A stretch of 64,000 nt of DNA from Aradus depressus. Its lineage: Eukaryota > Arthropoda > Insecta > Hemiptera > Aradidae. Within the stretch, counting starts at the first letter, position 1. Each line of letters opens with the position of its first letter. The position numbers were made by a program, and so were the translations under genes. This document shows positions 23,101 to 31,799 of the stretch, one piece after another. The notes beneath the pieces are model-generated. The model saw only the letters and a program-made list of their open reading frames with translations. It searched no databases and was not told the origin of the DNA. The stretch covers positions 6,729,549 through 6,793,548 of the forward strand of contig OY759223.1 of the NCBI GenBank assembly GCA_963662175.1, written 5' to 3'.

Positions 23101-26100
23101 TTTGAACTGTTGACTTTATGTAATTCCAATATGAGAGGCAGAGGCCAAACTAAGAGGTTATCCACTCCCCTTGGTTGATAACTTGGGTTCCTGGCATAAC
23201 TTATATTGGACATAGGAGTCTGCAATCTGTACAAAACCAATCTTCTGGGTAGAAGTGTTGACAATAAGAGTAAATGATAAGATAATAAGTAATGAAAAAT
23301 AATATATATCAAATAATAACGAGTAAGAAACAATAAAAAATTTGTACAAAATAATAAGAAATATACATAAAAAATAAAATGCACAAAATAAATAATAAGA
23401 AAATAGTGAGAAATGAATAAAGATAAAACATAAATACAATTAAAAGCGGAAAGTGGGGTGAAAGAAAAAGTAAAGTAGATCCTCAGCAATTTCTAAAAGT
23501 AAAATTTGGAAGTAGAATAAGGCTCATGTCCATCAGAGCTACGAAAGAGAGCTCTGGTAGTAGGCGATATGACCTCGATGTTAAAGCCCGGGCATGAGAC
23601 ATAATAACTAACTAAATTATTCTGGAATTATGAAAGTTAGTTATCATGACTCATGCCCGGACCTGACTACGAAGTCATATCGCCCAATACCAGAGAGAGA
23701 ACTTTTTCGTCACTCTGGTGTACATGAACCCGACACTACTATGGGGGCCCTAAATTTTTATTCACCTAAGGTAGGGGTTCTTATGACGTACACCCTCCGG
23801 ACCATCCAAAGGACGGCATGCTTAAGTTTATTTCATCTCCCAGGTAAAATAAACTAAAGCCTAGTACACACTAGTAGACCATGTTGCGCGATTTGTCTAT
23901 AGACCGTCTAGAGACACCGTTCTTTGTCTCGTCTAGCGTCCACACTACAATGTGAATTTCTCAGTCTCATCTTCGCAATCCACCATGGAGGACATTATTT
24001 TGTGTGGAATGAGTTCCTGCTTAGTGCTAATTACAAGTGAAACAACGCGAAAACGTAAGTAAACGTTGGTGGACGCGCGAAGTGCTCGCAGAAGGACCTA
24101 GGCAGCCAGAGATTCCAGGGCCACTTTTCTTTTTACCCGGTTTTTGTAGTCGGGACTCGTAACATCCCACAAACAATAAGACGCATGGTAATCTTCAATT
24201 AGTTTTAAAACTTTCTCGTTAGACCACATGTTTTCAAAAGAACTGTAAAATTTTGGAAAATAACTGTAAAGATCAGAACCACACCACTCGGAAGCTGGAG
24301 ACAGATTGGGACGTGTCTCGCCTCTAGACGCCGAGTGACGTCCACACTGTCAAAATGTTGCACATATGTCTAACGTTACATGCGGTCTCTCATTCCGATC
24401 GGTAGACTTTAGACCTGCGATTTTTGGTCTCGCAACAGGCCCGTAGACGGGGATTGGTCTACAGACATGTCTCGTAGACAAACTGAGACACGTCTCAGAG
24501 ACCAAAATCGCGCAACATGTCTACTAGTGTGGACTAGGCTTAACAGCCTCGGCCGGGTTACGAACCCGCGATCTTGAGCTTAGTAAGCAAGCACGCATAC
24601 CACTCAGCTACCGGAGCACATAATAAAAAAGTTATTCATTATAGTAAACCTTATTAACTCCTGAAAAAATTTAGGAATTTTGGCGTCCTTGGCTCCACTT
24701 AAATTGCAGCATTTTGCAATTAAAAGCCAGTTTAAATATTTTAAAACGAGTGCTTTCTCAAGGTTGGTTCATGATAAAATATAAGACATCTATCAACATT
24801 GCAGAAGAGTGCTGATTCCTTCTTATCAATTAAGAATGTAAACACTGTCTTGTGTCAATTATTATAATTATTATATGTCTGTCGAGACAGCGGTGTACAA
24901 TAGCAAAATGAGGATGACGAAATAGTGTTCAAAAAACCTTTTTGATTTATAAAATAAACAGTCGGAAAATAACTTCTTGTTTCATTTCAAATATGTAATG
25001 TCTTCATAATTATGTATTTATTGTTCAATGTGAATATTAATTTAATAATGAATTATTTTCATGAAACTTTTAATTTTTTTAACCTTTCGTGAAACGTGGT
25101 CCTTAGAGTGTCAAACCTAGGCGCAAGTATTTATTAGAAACTCTTTCAATTCACCTAACTAAAATCATAATTTTCCTATAAAACGTAAAATAATTGTAGA
25201 CAATGTAACAAATCGAACTACATTCAACTTTTTTGTTATAAATCCAACAAAATATTTGATATACAGTGTTTGTCGGGTGGGAGCCGGTAGCTCCCTCATT
25301 GAAAATATGAGTATAAAAATAATAATATTATACAGCAGATATAGTACATAATAAAAACAGTAGATACATTTTTTAATTTAGTTAAAATTAAGAAAATAAT
25401 CTTTTGTAACTATTCCGGAAGAGTCTTTTTCACGACGACAATTCGGGACCTTCTTATGTCCCTTCCCCAGATCACAATATAGTAAGTTATTGCGACACAT
25501 GCCCGGACTTTAACAACTAGGTCATAACGCCTACTACCAAAGCGCTCTTCCGTCACTCTGGTGGACATGACCGGACTCTACAATGAGAGTTTTAAATTTT
25601 GTCTATCCTAAATTTGAATTCATCTAGGATAGGGTTCTTTAACGAGTACCTGACATCGTACAGGCCCGGGACCATCACTTAACGTCCCATCCAAAGGACG
25701 GAGTGCTTAAGTTTATTTTACCTCCCAAATAAAATAAACTAAGGGCCACGGCCGGGTTTCGAACCCACGATCTGGAGCTCAGTAAGAAAGAACGCTAACT
25801 CTGAACTACTGGCGCCTTCTTTACAAGTTATATATGAGGAGTTTGGAGCCAGAGCGGACCAACTGGTTGAAACTGAACAGGAAGAAAATGGCAATTGAAA
25901 ATTGAGTACATTTTGTTTCCATAAATGGGCCCCAAATATTATATATCATATTTGAAATTTTAGAATAGTATTGGATGAGTGATCCCTTTTTGTGTTCTAT
26001 AAAGTTTTTGAAGGCCGTATGATCCATTGTGACTTTGAAAATATATGCACAAAATATTTGTGGACTAAACTTAAAGTGCTGCTATCTATCACTGAAGTGA

Positions 26101-27135
26101 AGAAACTAAGTGATCCACACTGGTTTTGAAAAAAGGGAACCTATGCCAACATCAGGATGGTAATAACTCATTTTCCAAAAAATTGTGGGTTGGTCCCCTC
26201 TGGCTCCAAACTCCTCATATATGCTTATAAATTAGATAGATAAACTCCTTGGGGCACCGGTAGCTCAGTGGTGTGCATGCTTGCTTACTGAGCTGAAGAA
26301 CGCGGGTTCAAGATCGTCCAAGGCCCTTAGTTTATTTTATCTGGGAGGTAAAATTAAACTTAAGCACGCTGTCCTTCGGATTAAGTGATGATCCCTAGCT
26401 GTACGCTGTCAGGTACTCGTTAAAGAACCCTACCCTGGATGAATAAAAACTTAGGGTAGGCAAAATTTAGAACTCTCATAGTAGAGTAGAGTCTCATGAC
26501 CATGACCACCTGAGCGATGAAAGAGCTTTCTGGTAGTAGGCGATATGACCTTAGTAGAGTCGGGCTCAACAGAGCCAGCTCCCAGGAGTCTCAGCTCTAT
26601 TCACAGCTCACATTGAAACGCTTTTGAAACATCACTACGAAGTCTTCTTGAATTGTTCCGGTGCTGTATACTACAGTCCACGGCTATTCCTATTTTGAAA
26701 CATCACTACGAAGTCTTCTTGAATTGTTCCGGTGCTGTATACTACAGTCCACGGCTATTCCTATTTTGAACTTTTTCTTTTATATATATATTTATGTATA
26801 GCATTATGTATTTTGTTGGTCCAGATAAAACCGTTTGTAAAAGAACCGAATATAGATAATAACTAGAACGAACTCACCATGGTCTCTTGTTTGAAGATAC
26901 TCTCTTCTCGATTCAGTTTGTTCTGTTCTTCACCCTCCGGTAGTGACTTGAGAATGAGCGCTCTTGTTGCACGTCGTCCTGAGCCCAGCACCACCTGCAC
27001 CTCCAGTTTGGTGATAATCGACAGATAGTTCTCTCCTTTGGGCAGACCGGGCTTCTTCACTACCCGCATGACCCGGGCCACTCCTCGATCTGATTCCCCT
27101 CGTTGGAGTACCGTCTCCAGAATCTCTTGCTCCAT
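16864..27135 (-). CDS. EcKL gene B, complete six-exon EcKinase-like gene
   Basis: The exons join as 27135-26878, 23008-22883, 22022-21781, 21014-20847, 17938-17789 and 17110-16864. All junctions are GT-AG and the total is 1191 bp, giving a 396-residue protein. By family (EcKinase/DUF1679/CHK kinase-like) it is a cytosolic small-molecule kinase. Some insect members phosphorylate ecdysteroids and others are implicated in detoxication; the substrate here is unknown. Visible motifs are GEN-YLS (about 34-39), K63 in ALILKS, catalytic HGDCWNNN (H243, D245, N250) and DFQ (D268). The length is typical and no signal peptide or membrane segment is evident. The reading frame is open in every exon although introns of up to about 4 kb are full of transposons, which argues for a working gene. 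It is the most divergent of the paralogs in its last exon. Confidence 0.9.
17290..17560 (-). repeat. Penelope-like terminal segment
   Basis: The segment has the same order of blocks as the left ends at 6295 and 33300: ATTGTCTATTTCACAAATA, then a hammerhead-like motif (17378-17412, minus strand). It is a diverged second subfamily. Confidence 0.45.
17789..17938 (-). CDS. EcKL gene B coding exon 5, DFQ motif
   Basis: The 150-bp exon begins with LVDFQV, whose aspartate should coordinate magnesium, followed by the CWDIVYF segment. Acceptor TTTTCAG|, donor AACAG|GTGAAA, phase 2. Confidence 0.9.
18196..18498 (-). mobile_element. S1 SINE
   Basis: From the GTTAGTTATTACGACTCATG tail to the GAGCTACCGGCGCCCTC head; part of the body near the B box is diverged. 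Confidence 0.8.
18555..18746 (+). pseudogene. LINE reverse transcriptase fragment
   Basis: CVVPQGSILEPLLFLINDLP is the conserved block of Jockey/CR1-like reverse transcriptases (usual form GVPQGSVLGPLLF-INDLP). The first residue and one glycine are altered, and the frame ends in a TAA at 18746. It likely belongs to the same LINE-A copy whose C-terminus lies at about 19070-19190. Confidence 0.7.
19070..20340 (+). mobile_element. LINE-A 3' region, with an S2 SINE nested in it
   Basis: AAAGTATAACTCATAAAGGAAT to TTTATGTTGGAGGAAATCC parallels 9220-9345. A degenerate stem-loop lies at about 19350-19385. The end ATTACCATGTTGTAGTTTAA is split by an S2 SINE and resumes at 20298 before the AATAAA tail. 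Confidence 0.6.
20081..20297 (-). mobile_element. S2 SINE with target-site duplication
   Basis: ATGTTGTAG lies on both sides (20072-20080 and 20298-20306). The A tail (here T runs, 20081-20119) is long, and the head ends at TGGGAGC on the minus strand. Confidence 0.88.
20509..20640 (-). mobile_element. S1 SINE, 3' part only
   Basis: GGCTCATGCCCGGGCTTTAACTACGAGG and about 100 further bases match the S1 tail end; the tRNA head is missing. Confidence 0.7.
20847..21014 (-). CDS. EcKL gene B coding exon 4, catalytic HGD motif
   Basis: The 168-bp exon carries the Brenner-type motif LNHGDCWNNNMLF with the putative catalytic aspartate D245. The acceptor is TTCACAG| and the donor CACAG|GTATTC, phase 2. 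Confidence 0.9.
21050..21690 (-). repeat. TATCGATAC-rich repeat
   Basis: Homologous to 11290-11665 in reverse orientation, located in intron 3 of gene B. The right end TGTCGATAGATCCCTA resembles a hAT end, but a matching left end and duplication were not identified. Confidence 0.5.
21781..22022 (-). CDS. EcKL gene B coding exon 3
   Basis: The 242-bp exon starts with the GDGF segment and contains the helix LALRNIARFHAM that precedes the catalytic lobe in this family. The acceptor is TTTTAG| and the donor splits a TGG codon (phase 2). Confidence 0.9.
22883..23008 (-). CDS. EcKL gene B coding exon 2
   Basis: This is a 42-codon exon, phase 0 at both ends, with acceptor TTCTTAG| and donor ATG|GTAAGG. 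It ends in the LLMEDL segment, the strand before the hinge in the family (usually LVLEDL). Confidence 0.9.
23517..23613 (+). mobile_element. S1 SINE, 3' fragment
   Basis: GGCTCATGTCCATCAGAG to CATGAGACATAATAACTAAC. It is followed 20 bases later by a minus-strand S1 copy, giving a tail-to-tail inverted pair. Confidence 0.75.
23985..24110 (+). pseudogene. Harbinger transposase N-terminal remnant
   Basis: ATGGAGGACATT opens the frame MEDIILCGMSSCLVLITSET. A broken region then gives WWTREVLAEG, resembling the basic RRWW motif found near the start of Harbinger nucleases. The rest of the nuclease is absent. Confidence 0.5.
24110..24240 (-). pseudogene. MADF-domain fragment inside the Harbinger element
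   Basis: The minus strand reads ENMWSNEKVLKLIEDYHASY then CLWDVTSPDYKNRVKRKVAL, a good match to the first half of a MADF DNA-binding domain (typical of Adf-1-like proteins and of the accessory protein of Harbinger elements). The domain is cut short. Confidence 0.7.
25030..25465 (-). mobile_element. LINE-A 3' end fragment
   Basis: The minus strand has the LINE-A stem-loop GGGACATAAGAAGGTCCCG near 25440-25460 and the AT-rich 3' region that follows it at 9690-9760. Confidence 0.55.
25484..25818 (-). mobile_element. S1 SINE, near full length
   Basis: From AGTTATTGCGACACATGCCC to the head GAACTACTGGCGCC; B box GGTTTCGAACCC. Diverged but complete. Confidence 0.8.
26252..26556 (+). mobile_element. 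S1 SINE, joined to unrelated repeat
   Basis: Head GGGGCACCGGTAGCTCAGTGG; the body stops at GATATGACCTTAG and then continues into a 130-bp block that also follows the SINE at 52806, so the SINE and block spread together. Confidence 0.8.
26557..26770. repeat. Post-SINE block with 71-bp tandem duplication
   Basis: TTTTGAAACATCACTACGAA begins each of two direct copies (26622 and 26693). A single diverged copy is at 52877 in the corresponding block. Confidence 0.8.
26878..27135 (-). CDS. EcKL gene B coding exon 1
   Basis: The exon encodes residues 1-86, including the GEN-YLS motif and K63. The ATG is at 27135-27133 and the donor is ATG|GTGAGT, phase 0. The 5' UTR part of the exon extends to 27172, just after a CAG acceptor, as in gene A. 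Confidence 0.9.
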
Positions 27136-28060
27136 CCCGTCCTGATGTCTCGACTTGCTGTTCTTGATGTTCCTGAATACAAAATAATTATGTATATATA
27201 GTAACATATTTGAACAAAGATATCGTATCTAATCTTATTTCTTGTCTATTTTGACATCTCACTTAAAATAAGATCCTGCTCTTCAAAATTTTAAAAGGCG
27301 GCATCGATATTATTTCTCGAATGCCACTTATCGATGTCTTGTTGATCTACTTACTAGAAGGCCGTCCATAATTACGTAACGCTATTTTTGACCACTTCTC
27401 TCCCAAGTATCACACTCGAATATCCCGCCTCACTGAGGCATCTTCTTACACCGACGTTAATAGATCTCTCTTCATCCCCCTATCTCAAATTCATTTAAAT
27501 TAGAGAGAAAGGGGGGGAGGGGAGGGAGGGATCTGAAAAAACATGGTTGGTATGAGAATGTCCAGCCTCATTACATATATAATTTCTCTATTTTTAATGT
27601 TACCAATAATAAAAATATATTTTAAAACTCGTTACTATGCGTTAAAGATGAAACATTATTTTTTCTAGAGAAATGTATTTTTTGGAACGCCTATCTCAAA
27701 TTTGAAGACAATATCGCAGTTGGAAATTTCATAAGGAACATTTTTGGCAATAACCAATTTTTCGATAGAATTAGCCGTTTTCGCGTAAATCGAGCAAACG
27801 ACTAAATAAATGTGTTTAGAGACGTATTTAAGCCGAATTGTTTTTGACATGTATTCCGTAAACTGGATGTTCTTCGAAAAAAATGTATAATATAGACATT
27901 TTTGATTAAATCATAAATATAAGCTGTGCAATGTTGTTAGGCCCCGAAGTGAAATAGTCTTAAATTTCGTCTGATTTCAGGGCAAAATTTAATCAAATCT
28001 GAGTTAGCACTTGTGACATTTTCATTTAAAATTTCAAGTTGATTACGACAAATAGGCAGA

Positions 28061-28376
28061 GGGCACCGGTAGCTGAGTGGTGTGAGTGCTTGCCTTCTGA
28101 GCTCAAGATCGTGGGTTCGAGGCCCTTAGTTTATTTTATCTGGGTGGTAAAATCAACTTAAGCATGCCGTCCTTAAGCGATGGTCCGTGCCTGTACGATG
28201 TCAGGTACTCGTTAAAGACTGCTGCCCTAGGTAAATAAAAATTCAGGGTAGGCAAAAGTTAGGACTCTCATAGTAGAGTCGGGCTCATGTCCTCCAGAGT
28301 GACGAAAGAGCGCTCTGGTAGTAGGCGATATGACCTGGTATTTAAAGCCCCCGGGCATGAGTCATAATAACTAACT
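28061..28376 (+). mobile_element. S1 SINE
   Basis: Head GGGCACCGGTAGCTGAGTGG to tail GAGTCATAATAACTAAC. The B box region is shortened (GGTTCGAGGCCC). Confidence 0.82.
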
Positions 28377-29049
28377 ACAAATGAGCAAAATACTTCTGTT
28401 GTCCCACAATATTGATATTAGTAAAACCTCAATAATAATAACGCTATAACATACCAGTTACTCTCCTCGGGTAGAAATAAAGAAGGACCTATAATAACTG
28501 CAATCATTCAGTAGAGGGAGTGACGTCTGTCCTTGTATTATGAAGATGAGAGGGGGGGATACGTTGGAGGTCAGTGGGATAGCGTTGCTGCCTATCAACC
28601 ACAAGGTCAGGGGGTTCGTGTCCCCCCCCCCCCCCCTCTCGAATTTTTTCAAGAATAATTATAAGTACAATAATTATTGATTTTTAGATTTCCGTTGGAA
28701 AATATTATTAAACCTTTATTGTAATCGTGTGAAAATCCGAGATCGAGTTTTTAACAGAATTTCACGTATCTTTTTTGAAACGACTGCAATGAACTTGAAC
28801 TATGAGATGAAGAGTCACTTATTATAATAATTTATTATATATTTTTTCCAAAATCAAACGATAATTACGACCTCTTTACTTCGGGTCCTAAGTACGTTTT
28901 ACAAGACACCTCTTATATTTATGACGTATTCAAAAGTATCTTCAAATAAAAGTTGGAGAAAACTGAAAGGCGCATTTTATTATTTAAATTTAACTTAATT
29001 TATTAAATTGTATTATTATAAGGTGACACTCTCAGAATTACTCAAGAGC

Positions 29050-29310
29050 ATCGCTATATGCTCCGAAGGCTGAGGCGGTTCTGGCCGAGAGACCTATTAT
29101 ATAGGGAGTGCCGGCATTGGCCAGTTTCACCCCTCATGCATTCACATGAAGTTCTTCCCTTCCTTCTCGATCTGCCACCACTGCTGGCCGGAGGCTGGCA
29201 GAGGGAGGTGGTTCGGGGTATCGCCCGGTCTACTGTGGCCTCCTCTACCTCCATTGGGCTGGAGGAATGAAGTTGGCCTCATCGATGTGGCATTTCGGGG
29301 GATCTCGAGC
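29050..29310. other. GC-rich island with open frames, origin unknown
   Basis: A GC-rich segment in an AT-rich setting is open on both strands for about 65-70 codons. No motif is recognisable. It may be a 5'-truncated LINE 3' region. I would not annotate a gene here. Confidence 0.25.
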
Positions 29311-29394
29311 TCAATTTATATATTTTTTTTTTTTAACCTATTTTTTATATTATTATTATATTATTTTTATTATTATTATCGTAATTATTTTCTC

Positions 29395-29512
29395 ATTGTA
29401 TGTATACAATGTAATATTGTATGTATACAATGTAATATTGTATGTATACAATGTAATATTGTATGTATAGAATGTAATATTGTATGTATAGAATGTAATA
29501 TTGTATGTATAC
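29395..29512. repeat. 21-bp palindrome-bearing tandem repeat
   Basis: The unit TTGTATGTATACAATGTAATA repeats about five to six times with TATAGA variants; each unit contains a short palindrome around GTATAC. Confidence 0.85.
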
Positions 29513-29582
29513 AACTTAATACAAGAGAGAAAAAAAAAAAACTATGTTTTTTTTTTTTTTTTTCTCTCTTGTATTAAGTTAT
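29513..29582. repeat. Short near-perfect hairpin
   Basis: AACTTAATACAAGAGAG and an A run, then CTATG, a T run and the reverse complement. Each arm is about 30 bases, immediately after the 21-bp repeat. Confidence 0.85.
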
Positions 29583-29905
29583 CATTGTACATAAATTGTT
29601 CCATTACCTATTGTCAACAAATTTACTTATGGTCTGTACTGATTATAAATATGCATAATAAAATATTTCAAATGCCAACATATTTCTTTCAGATAACCAG
29701 TAATGCTAGTATTGTGTGGATTTGAGAGGTGGAAGGGAAGTGATTTGTACAGAAATGGATATTACAATATAAGAAAATTATATTATTTTACGATTTTCGT
29801 AGTTCCGTATTAAGCGATGGTGTACAATGGTTGCAATTCAAGAAATCTGATGGATGGCTTCTCTACATTCAAAACATTACGTCCATTTTCAGGTTAGCGT
29901 GATTC

Positions 29906-30048
29906 TGAGCTCAAGATCGTGGGTTCGAAATCCGGTCGAAGCCCATCATCTAGAATGAGAAAAACCGAGAGCGACAAAAGAACGCCTTGGTAGTAGGCGA
30001 TATGATCTCGTAGTTAAAGCTCGGGCATAAGTCAAAATAAGTAACGTA
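29906..30048 (+). mobile_element. S1 SINE with internal deletion
   Basis: The B box (GGGTTCGAAATCC) and the tail (GTAGTAGGCGATATGATCTC) are present, but about 170 bp of body is missing between them. Confidence 0.7.
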
Positions 30049-30349
30049 CTATATTTTTAAATTTTTATTTAGTTATTACACTATTCGAAAATACCAACAT
30101 TTAAGAGGATCGCGACTCAATGTTTCCGTTAGACCTTATCCGTGTTTGACGACAGGTTTCAGTTGTCTCTCGACTCTTATTCCAAGAACCTTGACTGTAT
30201 GAATCCAAATGACGTACTGAAAAATTTCTTCATCAGTAGTCAACAGCATAACTACTAAGGTTATGTAATTTCCAGTTTTTTTAAAGTAATTTTTTCATAT
30301 TGATGACGTTAATGCCGCTTTAATAGTCACACACCTACAAATTGTGTTT

Positions 30350-30895
30350 TTACTTCCCCAGCAATACGAAGTATAAGGGAAGTTATATAATCGATTAAAA
30401 TTCGAATCAGGTTTTCAACGGAATTTCATGTTTTCCGACCTCTACATACCAAATATTTTAAAAAAATGTAGTGTCTGTCTGTGAACACGGTAAGTCCCAA
30501 TAGAATGAAATGTATCGACACGAAATTTCATATATGAATACAAAACCCCATAAGGACTACACTGGAATCAGCTGAAGGGAAAGGTGGGATCAGAGGGGGC
30601 TCAACTTATAAATCTCAATAACTTTGTATGTAATGAATGTATCGACATGAAATTTAATATTCAAAGTCAGAACCCAATGACATAACCTGTCATATTTCAG
30701 CGATATCAACTAAAGGGAAGGGGGTTCAGGGGAGAAGGCTCAATTCAAAAATACTAATTTTATCGACACTTTTAGTTTGAAGATTTAGGAGCCCCTATGT
30801 AAGTCAACTGTTGAATATTAGCGCAAATGTTTGACTGGTTATGGCGGGAAAGCGAAAATTTAATTGATTAATTTCTTCTATGGAAGTTCATTGCC
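30350..30895 (+). repeat. Dispersed repeat DR1, full copy
   Basis: Runs from TACTTCCCCAGCAATACGAAG to TTCATTGCCGGTGAAG. A close relative is at 53030-53530, in the matching place downstream of gene D, so this copy predates the C/D duplication. Confidence 0.75.
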
Positions 30896-31546
30896 GGTGA
30901 AGACGTTTTTAATATCTTTTTAGCACTTTCAAAACTATTTTGAATTTTATAAAGTGTTTTCCTATGAGATTCTACTATATCTAGGTCAGCATAACGACAA
31001 TCCATTTTTAACTAATAAGGGAAAGGAAGCAATTAAAAAAAATAATACATATTTTTTGATGTCATTTTTTTTCTTAAATGTTTGCTATTTTTTTATGTAT
31101 TTATTTTTTCACATACATAAATATAAATAAATATTCAATATTTTTCTATACAAATAAATACATTATAAATTATTTAAACACCTCCACTCAATATGCTTAG
31201 ATATTATAATATTTATGACGAGGGAATATTTAAACAATTTTGTATCAAAAATGGCTAGCTTGAAAACATAACTTCTGTGAATCGAAAAAAATGTTGAAAA
31301 GCTGTTTGTACCATTATAAGAAAAAAACAATAGAATAATGACATAAACCAGTTTGTTAAAAGGAGAGCTGGACAGTGTTTGTAAGGCTCCTCTGTGATGC
31401 AGTAAGGACGTATTTCTGGCAGTCCTTACAGAAGTTACAATATTTCTTTGTTATATTAAAGGACGAAGTGTCCATTAGCATGTTATCGCCATGAAAGAAG
31501 TCTTGTGGGCCTCTGCAAGAATTGCCAATAAGAAGACTGGATCATC

Positions 31547-31799
31547 CTATATAATACCCTTCTTGACAAGTTCCATGAGGTCAGGCCCTACGGTCTCCCT
31601 GAACTTCTTACTCTGGTAGATCTCCGGGTTGTGTCCTTTGTTTCCCTGACTGGCCAAGGCCTCCTCCAGGTCGAAGGCATCCGTCATATCCGCCGTGATC
31701 ACAGCATGGATCATCACTAACGTCAGACGGAACAGGGCGATTCGGTCCATTTCACTGTGTAATTCTGATATGGTTGGAATCCTTCCGGCGTAGTTGTAT
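31547..31799 (-). CDS. EcKL gene C coding exon 6 with stop codon
   Basis: 253 bp, from RYNYAGRIPT to ELVKKGII and a TAG stop. About 180 bp of downstream sequence is conserved with gene D, consistent with a shared 3' UTR. Confidence 0.9.

Larger units (their letters stand above)
23858..24540. mobile_element. PIF/Harbinger non-autonomous element nested in a SINE
   Basis: Inverted ends (AGCCTAGTACACACTAGTAG on the left and its near complement on the right) extend about 40 bp, flanked by the 3-bp duplication TAA (23855-23857 and 24541-24543). A TAA/TWA duplication is the signature of PIF/Harbinger. Inside are remnants of both proteins this superfamily encodes: a transposase N-terminus on the plus strand and a MADF domain on the minus strand. 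Confidence 0.85.
23635..24622 (-). mobile_element. S1 SINE split by a Harbinger element
   Basis: The body runs 23635-23857 and the tRNA-like head 24541-24622 (B box GGTTCGTAACCC; GAGTGG-type A box). The 683-bp PIF/Harbinger element lies between them and must be younger than the SINE. Confidence 0.85.

Noticed and set aside
23091..23489. 132-codon ORF on the minus strand, hydrophobic
   Set aside because: Low-complexity AT-rich sequence (TTA/ATA codons) with an overlapping second open frame; no motif or conservation.
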